Origin: a virus
Length of the DNA: 44,617 nucleotides
Direction: 5' to 3' (one strand)
Virus record (IMG/VR): IMGVR_UViG_3300013014_000053
Coordinates: 1-44,617 of that record
In this document: in pieces, positions 32,335-40,321 of the stretch
Numbering within the stretch: the stretch's first letter is position 1
Layout of the letters: each line of letters begins with the position of its first letter
Position numbers and translations under genes: made by a program
The notes under the pieces: generated by a model
Databases searched by the model: none
What the model saw: the letters and a program-made list of their open reading frames with translations, nothing else
What the model was told of the DNA's origin: nothing

Positions 32335-33207
32335 ATGTCAAATAATATTAATAAAGGGTATTCAACCCAAAATACAATGTGGAATCAACAAATACAACAA
32401 ATAACACCCCTAACTACTGCTCAAATTAGCAATATGACTGCAAGTTATAATCTTGCTAATGCTGTTAATTATCCCAGTATATCCTCTATTAATTTGAATG
32501 ACATTATAAAATCAACAACTGGTTATCATGATGGCAAGTACATTAAAACTTATCAAATTATTGAGGCTGCTGAAGATTTGTTGGTGTTAAGTGTAGCCCA
32601 TAAAAGATTATTGAGTGAAAAGATTTCAGCACTTGCAAAATCATTTGCATTTAGAAATATTCTGGATTCAGTTGTTTTTGAAAATTTAAACGATAATGAC
32701 CGAGAAATCGCTAACTCTATTAGAAAATATTATAGCCAACAAATAATAATGTGGGCGCTTAAAGGAATTAAATTAACAGCATTTAGAGAAGATTTAAAAA
32801 CTTATATTAATGGTGAAGGTAATAAATTTGTAGAAAATACTATTCCATTAGTAACTAAATTGCCTTATTTTTATGATTATGATATTAAATTAGATGAAAT
32901 AAAAAGAGAGTTTACTACAGATACCGAAAGGTTTAATCTTGCTACCAATAATCCTAGTAAGCGAAGTTTCATTTTAACTCCGATTAAATCACTATCTCGT
33001 AAAACTAAAAGAGTAAAGTGTATTGAATATTGGTTGAAAGATAATCATAATCAAGCCTATAAAATAGAAATTGAACATAATAATACTTTACAACACTTAT
33101 GGGATAAAACTTTTAATTCTAGTAAATTAGAAATATTGGGTTACATTAAAGTAAAACGTTTAGATGATTTAAATTATTTTCATATATTTGGTTGGGAAGT
33201 GTTGTAA
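32335..33207 (+). CDS. Unknown phage protein, 290 residues
   Basis: Starts at an ATG preceded by AGGATAAAAT. The product is rich in N, I and K. The N-terminal 50 residues are polar and Gln/Thr-rich; the middle is helical (IIEAAEDLLVLSVAHKRLLSEK) and the C-terminal third has a beta-like KIEIEHNNTLQHLWDK segment. There is no Walker motif, membrane segment or signal peptide. Strongly AT-rich codon use, unlike the sigma-70 cassette genes just downstream. I do not recognise it. Confidence 0.6.
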   Translation: MSNNINKGYSTQNTMWNQQIQQITPLTTAQISNMTASYNLANAVNYPSISSINLNDIIKSTTGYHDGKYIKTYQIIEAAEDLLVLSVAHKRLLSEKISALAKSFAFRNILDSVVFENLNDNDREIANSIRKYYSQQIIMWALKGIKLTAFREDLKTYINGEGNKFVENTIPLVTKLPYFYDYDIKLDEIKREFTTDTERFNLATNNPSKRSFILTPIKSLSRKTKRVKCIEYWLKDNHNQAYKIEIEHNNTLQHLWDKTFNSSKLEILGYIKVKRLDDLNYFHIFGWEVL

Positions 33208-33227
33208 TTTTACTACATCTTGGAAAG

Positions 33228-33256
33228 TTGACAATAAATGGGCAAGGATGTATAAT
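33228..33256 (+). promoter_or_regulatory. Sigma-70 cassette promoter 1
   Basis: TTGACA (33228), the shared spacer start ATAAATGGG, total spacer 17 bp, TATAAT (33251). The leader has AAGAAAACGGAGAAG before the ATG at 33288. Confidence 0.92.
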
Positions 33257-33287
33257 GAAATTATACGCTAAGAAAACGGAGAAGCAA

Positions 33288-33497
33288 ATGGAATTTGAAG
33301 CTACAGTCATTAATACTATTAAACCAATACTAGGCTCAAAAGAATTGGTAGATTTTAGCTATGGCACATTGTTCGTAACCTGTGCCGAAGAGAAAGCCCG
33401 TTGTATTTTTCACACACTTTGTGACAATTTTGGCGGAGTCAACAAAGTCCGCATCAGCAAATGTGGTGAGGAATTTGCCTACGATTTTGTCGCTTGA
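33288..33497 (+). CDS. Small protein in promoter cassette 1
   Basis: The ATG at 33288 follows the shared CGGAG ribosome-binding leader; longer frames upstream run into the promoter and are rejected. The 69-residue product reads MEFEATVINTIKPILG and contains three cysteines and a KVRISKCGEEFAYDF tail. Soluble alpha/beta by look. Unknown function. Its TGA stop falls inside the TTGACA of the next promoter. Confidence 0.65.
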   Translation: MEFEATVINTIKPILGSKELVDFSYGTLFVTCAEEKARCIFHTLCDNFGGVNKVRISKCGEEFAYDFVA

Positions 33498-33522
33498 CAA
33501 TAAATGGATTTGGATCTATAAT
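33494..33522 (+). promoter_or_regulatory. Sigma-70 cassette promoter 2
   Basis: TTGACA (33494) begins one base before the upstream gene's TGA; ATAAATGG spacer start, 17-bp spacer, TATAAT (33517). Confidence 0.92.
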
Positions 33523-33552
33523 ACTTGTATTGAATCAACAAAAGGTCACAAA

Positions 33553-33753
33553 ATGACACAGTTTATTGCTAAAGGTTACATTGAAAACGGTGACTCAGCC
33601 ATTCTTTGGAGAATGGCCGACTACCACTATCAACTGGAAGTTGGGTTTGGAACACCTAGACAACGGTCCATTGATTTGACGGATACCGAGTACTACGATG
33701 CTTATTGTATGTTGCAGGCAATTTGTATGGATAAAGTGGAAGTTGTTGCGTAA
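33553..33753 (+). CDS. Small protein in promoter cassette 2
   Basis: ATG at 33553 lies 31 bases after the -10 box with AAAGGTCACAAA before it; longer upstream in-frame starts lie inside the previous gene and promoter. The 66-residue product contains GYIENGDSAILWRMADYHYQ and an acidic-aromatic segment DTEYYDAYCML. Unknown function; expected early. Confidence 0.6.
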   Translation: MTQFIAKGYIENGDSAILWRMADYHYQLEVGFGTPRQRSIDLTDTEYYDAYCMLQAICMDKVEVVA

Positions 33754-33771
33754 AAACAACATTACCAAAGG

Positions 33772-33800
33772 TTGACAATAAATCAGGTTCCCTGTATAAT
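33772..33800 (+). promoter_or_regulatory. Sigma-70 cassette promoter 3
   Basis: TTGACA (33772), ATAAAT spacer start, 17-bp spacer, TATAAT (33795); leader with AACGGAG before the ATG at 33834. Confidence 0.92.
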
Positions 33801-33833
33801 AGAATCTTAGACAGTTAAACAACGGAGTTCAAA

Positions 33834-34091
33834 ATGCGTACACCAACTATCATCAACGGTCTGAAAAACTCTCAAAAATTCCGTGTGATTTTCAAGGGCG
33901 ATGGCTCTGAAAATGACATTGGTATGTACATGACGGTCAAGCAAATGTCCGAAATGTTTGCTACGACCAATGCCCGATCATTGTGTTATGAAGCCCTTGA
34001 GATGTTGGCTTCTGAGCGCCAATCTACAAAAGCCATTGTAGGGCTTGGTACTACAATCCGTGGTAAGCAAATTCAAATTGATTTGATTTAA
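33834..34091 (+). CDS. Small protein in promoter cassette 3
   Basis: The 85-residue product follows an AACGGAGTTCAAA leader. It contains a helical MTVKQMSEMFATTNARSLCYEAL segment and a short beta-rich tail GLGTTIRGKQIQIDL. No known motif. Likely transcribed with the next gene, which has its own ribosome-binding site but no promoter. Confidence 0.6.
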   Translation: MRTPTIINGLKNSQKFRVIFKGDGSENDIGMYMTVKQMSEMFATTNARSLCYEALEMLASERQSTKAIVGLGTTIRGKQIQIDLI

Positions 34092-34102
34092 AAGGAAATA
34101 TA

Positions 34103-34375
34103 ATGAGTAGATTAGCGTTTATTGGCCGACCGTGGGTAGCGTTTGACGCAACAGATTTGCAACACCGAGCTTGGTTCGCAGAGTTTCGAAAATTAGGCAC
34201 TTGGGGAAAGTGTCCTGTGCGATTCATCATTCCAGATGAACACGGTGATCTTATCACTATGATCCAACGACGCTTGATTGATTATTATGTGGGTAAAGAA
34301 TTTGAACCAATTAATGTAACTTCAGCTCCGTTGACCTATAGTCCATTTGATACACCTAAGGCCGTAAATAATTAG
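34103..34375 (+). CDS. Small conserved protein
   Basis: The 90-residue product starts after AAAAGGAAATATA. It contains LAFIGRPWVAFDATDLQHRAW and a basic central region. No membrane segment or known catalytic site. Probably an operon with the genes on each side (12 bases after the previous stop, 8 bases before the amidotransferase-like start). Confidence 0.6.
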   Translation: MSRLAFIGRPWVAFDATDLQHRAWFAEFRKLGTWGKCPVRFIIPDEHGDLITMIQRRLIDYYVGKEFEPINVTSAPLTYSPFDTPKAVNN

Positions 34376-34383
34376 GCTTATTA

Positions 34384-35025
34384 ATGAAGCCTAGAATAGC
34401 ATTATTCCTTAATGATCCAGAATGTTCGGTCATCTGTTGCGCTGGTATATATGAGGCACTATCTGAACAGTATGACATTCGTATCTTTACCAAACACGAC
34501 CTTACTACAAAAATTTTAAAAAAAGCTGATATTATTGCCTTTCCAGGTGGAATTGGTAATAGTGGTTCTTTTGAAGAATTACTTGAAGATAAAGTAGATA
34601 TAGTAAAAGAATACCTAGCCAAAGGTGGCAGATATCTTGGTATTTGCATGGGAGCTTATTGGGCAGGGCATTATTACTTTGATATATTGGATGGAATCAA
34701 GGTTGTACAATATATCAAACGCCGCGATACCGAAATCAAACGTAGTTATGCTACCGTAGCCGAAGTGAATTGGAATGATCATAAAGAAAATATGTATTTC
34801 TACGATGGGTGTGCCTTTATATGTAAACCACATAAACAGAAAACTATTGCTACTTACGCCAACGGTGATCCAATGGCTATTATGCAAAATAGAATTGGCT
34901 TGATTGGTTGTCATCCTGAATCATCATTATCATGGTATCGCCAACCCTATTTAAAACAATATTGGCACGAATTTCGGCACCATGAATTATTATTAAATTT
35001 TGTTAATGACTTAATGGAAAGGTAA
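34384..35025 (+). CDS. Class I glutamine-amidotransferase-like protein (BPL_N type)
   Basis: The 213-residue protein has the alpha/beta fold of the amidotransferase/DJ-1 superfamily: IIAFPGGIGNSGSFEEL near residue 55, the nucleophile elbow GICMGAYWAG (Cys near residue 86) and a distal histidine-glutamate region GCHPESSLSW. The CMGAYW elbow and the PGG-G segment match the N-terminal domain found with biotin-protein ligases in fungi and as stand-alone bacterial proteins. The catalytic triad Cys-His-Glu appears present. Substrate unknown; uncommon in T4-like phages. Confidence 0.7.
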   Translation: MKPRIALFLNDPECSVICCAGIYEALSEQYDIRIFTKHDLTTKILKKADIIAFPGGIGNSGSFEELLEDKVDIVKEYLAKGGRYLGICMGAYWAGHYYFDILDGIKVVQYIKRRDTEIKRSYATVAEVNWNDHKENMYFYDGCAFICKPHKQKTIATYANGDPMAIMQNRIGLIGCHPESSLSWYRQPYLKQYWHEFRHHELLLNFVNDLMER

Positions 35026-35111
35026 TGAATAGTAATCAATTTGATCGTATAATTGCTATTTGGGGTTGGATTATTATAATCATTGTGCTACATTATGAAT
35101 ATGGTAGGTAA
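35025..35111 (+). CDS. 28-residue single-span membrane peptide
   Basis: Starts in a TAATG overlap with the previous gene. A polar start (MNSNQFDR) is followed by a hydrophobic segment IIAIWGWIIIIIVL, long enough to cross a membrane, and a short polar tail. Too short to be certain, but the overlap and composition suggest a real small membrane gene. Confidence 0.45.
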   Translation: MNSNQFDRIIAIWGWIIIIIVLHYEYGR

Positions 35112-35183
35112 ATTATGATCAGGGTCTATATAAAATGATTTGGAGTGCCATACTGGACAACAAAAAGATACCAAGGAAAAACA

Positions 35184-35396
35184 ATGAGTAAAATTGTACT
35201 AAGTTGTGGGCACGAGGTAAACGACTTTGATCACGCTTATCATATTATGACCAAAGGTACAGATCGTTATGGTGAACGGGCTATTGTATATCAAACTGTC
35301 TGCGGACCTTGTGAAGATCGTTATAGACAACAGGGACAGATTTTTGACTTTGAAGAAGTAGCACATCAGTGGGTTGGTAAGGATAATACCGTATAA
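35184..35396 (+). CDS. Small Cys/His protein, possible zinc binder
   Basis: Start at ATG 35184 after AAGGAAAAACA; longer frames lack a ribosome site. The 70-residue product has CGHEV near the N-terminus and CGPCEDRYRQ in the centre, a spacing of C-x-H and C-x-x-C that could bind zinc. The tail is acidic and aromatic (FDFEEVAHQWVG). Unknown role, in the early cassette region. Confidence 0.6.
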   Translation: MSKIVLSCGHEVNDFDHAYHIMTKGTDRYGERAIVYQTVCGPCEDRYRQQGQIFDFEEVAHQWVGKDNTV

Positions 35397-35425
35397 AAAC
35401 AATATTAAACCTTTAAGGAATAATT

Positions 35426-35587
35426 ATGAATATTGAATTGGATCGTGAAACAATTAGTGATGAATTATATAACAAACTTCTACAGCATTTTGTGAACAAG
35501 GCAGTGGCACAAGGTGTGTTTGTGACTAAACACACTAAATTCGAAGACTGGGTACTAACCTGTCGTGTAGAAAACACAGTGCATTGA
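35426..35587 (+). CDS. 53-residue small protein
   Basis: ATG 35426 follows TTAAGGAATAATT. The product is helical at the start (LDRETISDELYNKLLQHF), then basic (VTKHTKFEDWVL). Its TGA stop lies inside the TTGACA of the next promoter, as for other cassette genes, which supports it being real despite its size. Confidence 0.6.
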   Translation: MNIELDRETISDELYNKLLQHFVNKAVAQGVFVTKHTKFEDWVLTCRVENTVH

Positions 35588-35612
35588 CAGGAATTCTGAA
35601 GCCGTGTATACT
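35584..35612 (+). promoter_or_regulatory. Sigma-70 cassette promoter 4
   Basis: TTGACA (35584), 17-bp spacer of different sequence from the others, TATACT (35607); the leader contains AAAAAAGGACC before ATG 35642. Confidence 0.85.
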
Positions 35613-35641
35613 TACTAACTTAACTGAAAAAAGGACCTAAC

Positions 35642-35881
35642 ATGTACGACGATAACCTTTCCGAAGATGATTTTGCTAACCTAGATTTTTTGATTGAACT
35701 AGATCCTCAAGGACTACAGGCATGGTTAGACGCCGCAGATAATGATGATTTGGTTTATGCCTTAGAAATTCTTAGGCCACTGATTACCAATTTGACTCTC
35801 AAGGAATTGGCAATCATGGATTTGGTCACTAACACCGATTTGGCAGATGAGGTGGTGGATCGTATCCGTAAGCTTAAGTAA
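35642..35881 (+). CDS. Small acidic helical protein
   Basis: The 79-residue product is strongly acidic and leucine-rich (LSEDDFANLDFLIELDPQGL, LKELAIMDLVTN), predicted helical. No known motif. Acidic early proteins of this type can act on host enzymes as DNA mimics, which is only a possibility here. The start has AAAGGACCTAAC ahead. Confidence 0.6.
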   Translation: MYDDNLSEDDFANLDFLIELDPQGLQAWLDAADNDDLVYALEILRPLITNLTLKELAIMDLVTNTDLADEVVDRIRKLK

Positions 35882-35891
35882 ATTTCTGCAT

Positions 35892-35920
35892 TTGACAATA
35901 AATAGACACGGGCGTATAAT
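35892..35920 (+). promoter_or_regulatory. Sigma-70 cassette promoter 5
   Basis: TTGACA (35892), spacer start ATAAATAG, 17 bp, TATAAT (35915); leader CTGAGAAAACGGAGT shared with the two promoters downstream. Confidence 0.93.
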
Positions 35921-35951
35921 AGACTTATACGCTGAGAAAACGGAGTTACAA

Positions 35952-36146
35952 ATGAGCGCAATGAGCAATCTTTATACAGAAATCCAAGAACTCCTTGAAG
36001 AAGGATTGTTCCCAACGGTGATCGCAAGTCGGCTTGGTGTTCCTCTGAATTGGGTAGATCAGGTCCGTATGGATTTGGATCCCCCTGATCTGTCACCTGA
36101 CAGTGAGGAGCAGTTCCAAGACTACGATTCAGCTATCGCAGGTTGA
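35952..36146 (+). CDS. Small HTH-like protein in promoter cassette 5
   Basis: ATG 35952 follows the shared CGGAGTTACAA leader; upstream in-frame sequence is promoter. The 64-residue product has a helix-turn-helix-like stretch, EGLFPTVIASRLGVPLNWV, followed by an acidic tail. Could be a small DNA-binding regulator. Its TGA stop is inside the next TTGACA. Confidence 0.6.
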   Translation: MSAMSNLYTEIQELLEEGLFPTVIASRLGVPLNWVDQVRMDLDPPDLSPDSEEQFQDYDSAIAG

Positions 36147-36171
36147 CAATAAATGGGTTTGGGTGTATAAT
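36143..36171 (+). promoter_or_regulatory. Sigma-70 cassette promoter 6
   Basis: TTGACA (36143), ATAAATGGG spacer start, 17 bp, TATAAT (36166); leader CACTGAGAAAACGGAGT. Confidence 0.93.
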
Positions 36172-36202
36172 ATATACATACACTGAGAAAACGGAGTAAG
36201 TA

Positions 36203-36397
36203 ATGGTAACACAAACACTGTATAGCAACTCGGTAGATTTTTTTAGCCGATTTGAAGCCGACACTTTTTCTATGGAAATCTTGGATGACACTACTGGTAA
36301 CTGGGAAGGTTACATTGGCGTCGGTGGCGAACTGGTTCAGGCTGCAGGCTTCGATGCTAGCACCGGTAACGGCTGGTACGACGATACCCTGATTTGA
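36203..36397 (+). CDS. Small acidic protein in promoter cassette 6
   Basis: The 64-residue product follows the shared CGGAGTAAGTA leader. It is acidic and aromatic (DFFSRFEADTFSMEILDD, GNGWYDDTLI). Soluble. No known motif. The stop TGA lies inside the -35 box of the following promoter. Confidence 0.6.
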   Translation: MVTQTLYSNSVDFFSRFEADTFSMEILDDTTGNWEGYIGVGGELVQAAGFDASTGNGWYDDTLI

Positions 36398-36422
36398 CAA
36401 TAAATGGTTTTGGCTGTATAAT
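36394..36422 (+). promoter_or_regulatory. Sigma-70 cassette promoter 7
   Basis: TTGACA (36394), ATAAATGG spacer start, 17 bp, TATAAT (36417), leader CACTGAGAAAACGGAGT, then a GTG start at 36454. Confidence 0.93.
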
Positions 36423-36453
36423 ATACACATACACTGAGAAAACGGAGTAACAA

Positions 36454-37488
36454 GTGGCACAAGTTCTAGTCAAATACGGCGAGTACCGTAATCTTCCCGT
36501 GATCAATACTAAATTCACCCTTGTCAAGGATTTTCATCAGGGCAAGAAAGGTGCTTACATCACTGTTAAGAACGATGGGCAATTTCCAATCGCTATTAGC
36601 GTGGTTAAGGTTAAAGTAAATAATGTTATGAATGTAGAATATCTTGATGGAGAACCTGTAATGGCGCAAGCTGTGGAATTTAAAGCACTGAAAACCCCCG
36701 CGGTCGAGACCGAGCAAGAAGCAATGGATCGGATCGCTACCCGTTTTCAAATTCTTGATGACATGTCCAAGGCATGTATCAACGGCGATATCCGTGCAAT
36801 GATTGTGTCAGGTCCTCCAGGAGTTGGTAAGTCATTTGGTGTTGAGACCCAATTGGAAAAGGCTGCAATGTTTGACAAAATTGCAGGCAAACGTGTACGC
36901 TTTGAAATTGTCAAAGGTGCAATGACTCCAATTGGACTGTACTGCACACTGTACAAGTACTCTGATCCAAAGAACGTCCTAGTATTTGACGATTGCGATT
37001 CGGTCTTCCAAGATGATTTGGCTCTGAACATTCTCAAGGCTGCTCTTGACAGTGGTAAACGTCGGCGCATTTGCTGGAACTCGGATAACTCTATGCTTCG
37101 CCGTGAGGGTATCCCCGAGTCATTTGAATTCAAAGGTTCGGCAATTTTTATCACTAACTTGAAATTTGAGAACCTCAAATCCAAGAAATTGCAAGATCAC
37201 CTCGAGGCTCTGCAAAGTCGTTGTCACTTTCTTGACCTAACGATTGATACGGAGCGTGATAAGATTCTTCGGATCAAACAGGTTCATCGTGATTGTGACG
37301 GTGGATTGTTTAAAGACTATGATTTTGAAGGTGACGAGGGCGATCAAATCCTAAACTTCATGGAATCAAATAAGTCTAAACTCCGTGAATTGTCGCTACG
37401 CATGGCACTAAAGATTGCGGATCTGACTAAAGTGTCATCTTCAAACTGGCGTGTACTTGCGGAAAGCACTGTGATGAAACGCGGTTGA
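36454..37488 (+). CDS. AAA-type ATPase
   Basis: GTG start supported by the CGGAGTAACAA leader. The 344-residue product has an N-terminal beta-rich domain (about 1-80) of unknown kind and an AAA-type core with Walker A GPPGVGKS (120-127), Walker B NVLVFDDCDS and a sensor-1 strand AIFITNLKF. A second acidic Walker B residue appears as D-D. It differs from the MoxR-like protein at 13943 and has no VWA partner beside it. G+C and codon use match the other sigma-70 genes. Substrate unknown; followed by a strong terminator. Confidence 0.8.
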   Translation: MAQVLVKYGEYRNLPVINTKFTLVKDFHQGKKGAYITVKNDGQFPIAISVVKVKVNNVMNVEYLDGEPVMAQAVEFKALKTPAVETEQEAMDRIATRFQILDDMSKACINGDIRAMIVSGPPGVGKSFGVETQLEKAAMFDKIAGKRVRFEIVKGAMTPIGLYCTLYKYSDPKNVLVFDDCDSVFQDDLALNILKAALDSGKRRRICWNSDNSMLRREGIPESFEFKGSAIFITNLKFENLKSKKLQDHLEALQSRCHFLDLTIDTERDKILRIKQVHRDCDGGLFKDYDFEGDEGDQILNFMESNKSKLRELSLRMALKIADLTKVSSSNWRVLAESTVMKRG

Positions 37489-37515
37489 TAATTTTCTCTC
37501 TCTGAAGTGGTTTTT

Positions 37516-37541
37516 AGGGGGATTTAAATCCCCCTTTTTTT
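37516..37541 (+). terminator. Rho-independent terminator
   Basis: A perfect palindrome AGGGGGATTTAAATCCCCCT (37516-37535) followed by further T residues, after the AAA-type gene. Confidence 0.9.
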
Positions 37542-37551
37542 GCCTTTTAAC

Positions 37552-37580
37552 TTGAATAATTTTTTGGATGAGTGTATAAT
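37552..37580 (+). promoter_or_regulatory. Sigma-70 promoter, possibly leaderless transcript
   Basis: TTGAAT (37552), 17-bp spacer, TATAAT (37575). The ATG at 37587 lies seven bases after the -10 box, so transcription should start at or next to the start codon. Confidence 0.75.
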
Positions 37581-37586
37581 CTATCG

Positions 37587-38354
37587 ATGATAACAGGCAC
37601 CGTTAAGATAATAATTGACAATGATAAGATTTTAATGAGCTTACCATTTTCAAAAACATTTATTAAGGACTTGCGAAGTCAGGAAATCTTTGGTTTATAT
37701 TGGAATTCTGATGCTGTTAGATATGAAACAATATTTTCAACCGATACGTTAAAAAAACTAATCAATACCGTATCTAATCATTTTTCTACTATAGAATATT
37801 GTTCAAATGCAACCAGTGTTATTGATTGTATTAATGAATACACCTCGATTAAATATTGGCAACCTACATTAGTTTGTAGGAATGGTTTTCACTATATTGC
37901 GGCTAGTAATCAACATTTAGATGATGCAATAAAAGATATTCCGTTAAATAGTAATATAAAAACACTTTCGCTACTGGCAGAATACGGAATTGCAATTGAT
38001 CAACAATTAATTGGGTCCGATAATAAATTAATCTTTGCATCTAATTATTATGCTCAATTTGATTATAATAATACAGAGTGTATAACGTATTGGTTAAAGG
38101 AAATCGAGTGCGATTGTGTTATATTTGCAAGCAGACCTTATACTACCGTTGGTACATTTTTATACAATGAGTGTATAAAACAAGGATTACATGTTACTAT
38201 AATGCATGATGAATTGAATTTAGATTTGGAATACAAACAAGTTAAACGGCCGGTTATGATTAGATTTTTGTCTAACCAATATCCGTTCCCCCATAGTTTA
38301 AATATTAAAAAGGTAATTAAAATTACCAATTCTTTACCGGTTGATGTTAAATGA
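37587..38354 (+). CDS. Unknown protein upstream of UvsW
   Basis: Start at ATG 37587; the in-frame GTG at 37572 is part of the promoter. The 255-residue product is rich in N, I and D and mixed alpha/beta, with VIFASRPYTTVGTFLYNECI near the centre and a C-terminal VIKITNSLPVDVK. No Walker or helicase motif. It overlaps the UvsW start by four bases (ATGA), so the two are translated together; a UvsW partner is possible. Not recognised. Confidence 0.6.
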   Translation: MITGTVKIIIDNDKILMSLPFSKTFIKDLRSQEIFGLYWNSDAVRYETIFSTDTLKKLINTVSNHFSTIEYCSNATSVIDCINEYTSIKYWQPTLVCRNGFHYIAASNQHLDDAIKDIPLNSNIKTLSLLAEYGIAIDQQLIGSDNKLIFASNYYAQFDYNNTECITYWLKEIECDCVIFASRPYTTVGTFLYNECIKQGLHVTIMHDELNLDLEYKQVKRPVMIRFLSNQYPFPHSLNIKKVIKITNSLPVDVK

Positions 38355-39808
38355 AGCAAGTTAAACTAGAAATAAAAGACGAAGTTAATTGTAAATTTGT
38401 CGGTCTAGAACTTAGTGAACGTAAAGCCCTTGTAAAAATGTTTGAATACGAGATACCTGGTGCAAGATATTTACCAAGTGTCCGTTTAGGTAGATGGAAT
38501 GGAAAAGTCAGCTATTTTAGTTTAGGTGGTAGTACATTCATCAATCTATTGCCTGAAATTATTCCTATATTGGATCGTGCTGGATACGACATTGAGTTGG
38601 AAGATATTAGAGAATATCGTACAAACTTTGAATTCAACCAAGTGTCTGAATCTACCTTTTCTCATAAAGTTTGGCCCAAAGGTCATCCTAAAGTAGGTGA
38701 GCCAATTGTACTTAGAGATTATCAGATACAAATTATTAATGACTTTTTAACTAATCCGCAAAGTCTACAAGAAATTGCAACTGGTGCAGGTAAGACTATC
38801 ATGACTGCCGCACTAAGTTACAGTATTGAAAAATACGGTCGTAGTATTGTAATCGTTCCAAATAAAAGTCTAGTTACACAAACTGAAGCAGATTATAAAA
38901 ACCTTGAACTAGATGTTGGTGTTTATTTTGGAGATAGAAAAGAAATAGGAAGAACTCATACTATATGTACTTGGCAAAGCCTTAACAATATGCTTAAAAA
39001 AACAAAAGCAGACGAGGCTGAAGTTCCAATTGGTGAATTTTTAGATGGTGTGGTATGTGTAATGGTTGATGAAGTACATCAAGCAAAAGCCGATGCTCTT
39101 AAAACATTATTAACTGGAGTAATGTCACATATCCCAATTCGTTGGGGATTGACTGGAACTATACCTAAAGCTAAATTTGAAGCACAGGCTTTGTTTGTTA
39201 GTTTAGGTCCCGTAATAAATAAACTCTCAGCTAGCGAATTACAAGATCAGGGAGTTCTTGCTAGGTGTCATGTTAACATTGTTCAATTGCAAGATAAGGT
39301 TGAATTTTCAAATTATCAAAGTGAATTAAAACATCTACTTGAAGACAAAAATAGATTAGATAAAATTGCAGACTTGATAGATAAGATTAAAGATTCAGGT
39401 AATACATTAATTTTAGTAGATAGGGTTAACGCAGGAAATGAAATCGTAAGTAGAATCCCCGACAGTGTTTTTATAAGTGGCGAAACAAAACTTACAGAGA
39501 GAAAGGATGAGTATGATAGTGTGGCGACTAGCAATGGAAAGGTTATTGTGGCGACTTACGGTGTGGCCGCTGTGGGTATTAATATCCCCCGCATTTTTAA
39601 TTTGGTTCTTATTGAGCCCGGAAAAAGCTTTGTCCGTGTTATACAAAGTATCGGGCGAGGCATTAGAAAGGCAGAGGACAAGGATCACGTAATGATTTGG
39701 GATATTACCTCTTCATGTAAATTTGCCAAACGTCATTTGACCCAACGAAAAGCTTTTTATAACGAAGCAAACTATCCTTTTGATGTTGAAAAATTAAATT
39801 ATAAATGA
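38351..39808 (+). CDS. uvsW: UvsW-like superfamily 2 helicase
   Basis: The 485-residue SF2 helicase shows a T4 UvsW-like N-terminal domain (about 1-110), Q-motif region LRDYQIQII, motif I ATGAGKT (143-149), DEVH box (240-243), motif III GLTGT, and motif VI IQSIGRGIRK near 435, followed by a C-terminal KRHLTQRKAFY tail. In T4, UvsW remodels branched DNA and R-loops and switches replication from origin to recombination mode, which fits the presence of UvsX, UvsY and gp32 here. Confidence 0.92.
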   Translation: MKQVKLEIKDEVNCKFVGLELSERKALVKMFEYEIPGARYLPSVRLGRWNGKVSYFSLGGSTFINLLPEIIPILDRAGYDIELEDIREYRTNFEFNQVSESTFSHKVWPKGHPKVGEPIVLRDYQIQIINDFLTNPQSLQEIATGAGKTIMTAALSYSIEKYGRSIVIVPNKSLVTQTEADYKNLELDVGVYFGDRKEIGRTHTICTWQSLNNMLKKTKADEAEVPIGEFLDGVVCVMVDEVHQAKADALKTLLTGVMSHIPIRWGLTGTIPKAKFEAQALFVSLGPVINKLSASELQDQGVLARCHVNIVQLQDKVEFSNYQSELKHLLEDKNRLDKIADLIDKIKDSGNTLILVDRVNAGNEIVSRIPDSVFISGETKLTERKDEYDSVATSNGKVIVATYGVAAVGINIPRIFNLVLIEPGKSFVRVIQSIGRGIRKAEDKDHVMIWDITSSCKFAKRHLTQRKAFYNEANYPFDVEKLNYK

Positions 39809-39820
39809 TATACTATTAAA

Positions 39821-40321
39821 ATGAACATACTTCTCTTAGACAATACCAAATACAATCTAGAAAATCTTCCTGATGAAATTGACGATCTTAGGTTTGCTAT
39901 ACTAGACAACAGTAATCCTAGCAACGTAGACTATCATTATATCCCACTAATCTTTTTAGAAAGCTTTAATAGTCCTGCGCTTGTACTACAAGTTGGCGAA
40001 CATAAAATTAAAATGCCAGTAGATTGGCAAATATTGATCGGTGAAAAAGAACATGGTGATTTAGAAACACTACCACTGACTAGTATTAACGATAGAGGTT
40101 TTAGTGCATTTGAGTTTAATCCACTTTCATCATTTAGTCCTAGCTTTTTACCAATCGAGATAGTGGATATCTACCATGATGTAACTTGGTATGCACCTAG
40201 ATTAAAGAATGGTCAATTTTTGTGTGTTCCATTAGAGCCCGGCCCTAAACCCCAGTGTGCTTATTTTGTAAAAGAAGTAAGTCGTAATTGTGAATTGGTT
40301 GATTACAATCAGGCGTTTTAA
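39821..40321 (+). CDS. Conserved T4-like phage protein
   Basis: The 166-residue product contains the repeated-looking LEPGPKPQCAYFVKEVS near the C-terminus and SSFSPSFLPIEIVDIYHDV in the middle. I recall related proteins next to uvsW or clamp-loader genes in environmental T4-like phages, without known function. Soluble, acidic, beta-rich. Stop overlaps the next start by one base (TAATG). Confidence 0.6.
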   Translation: MNILLLDNTKYNLENLPDEIDDLRFAILDNSNPSNVDYHYIPLIFLESFNSPALVLQVGEHKIKMPVDWQILIGEKEHGDLETLPLTSINDRGFSAFEFNPLSSFSPSFLPIEIVDIYHDVTWYAPRLKNGQFLCVPLEPGPKPQCAYFVKEVSRNCELVDYNQAF

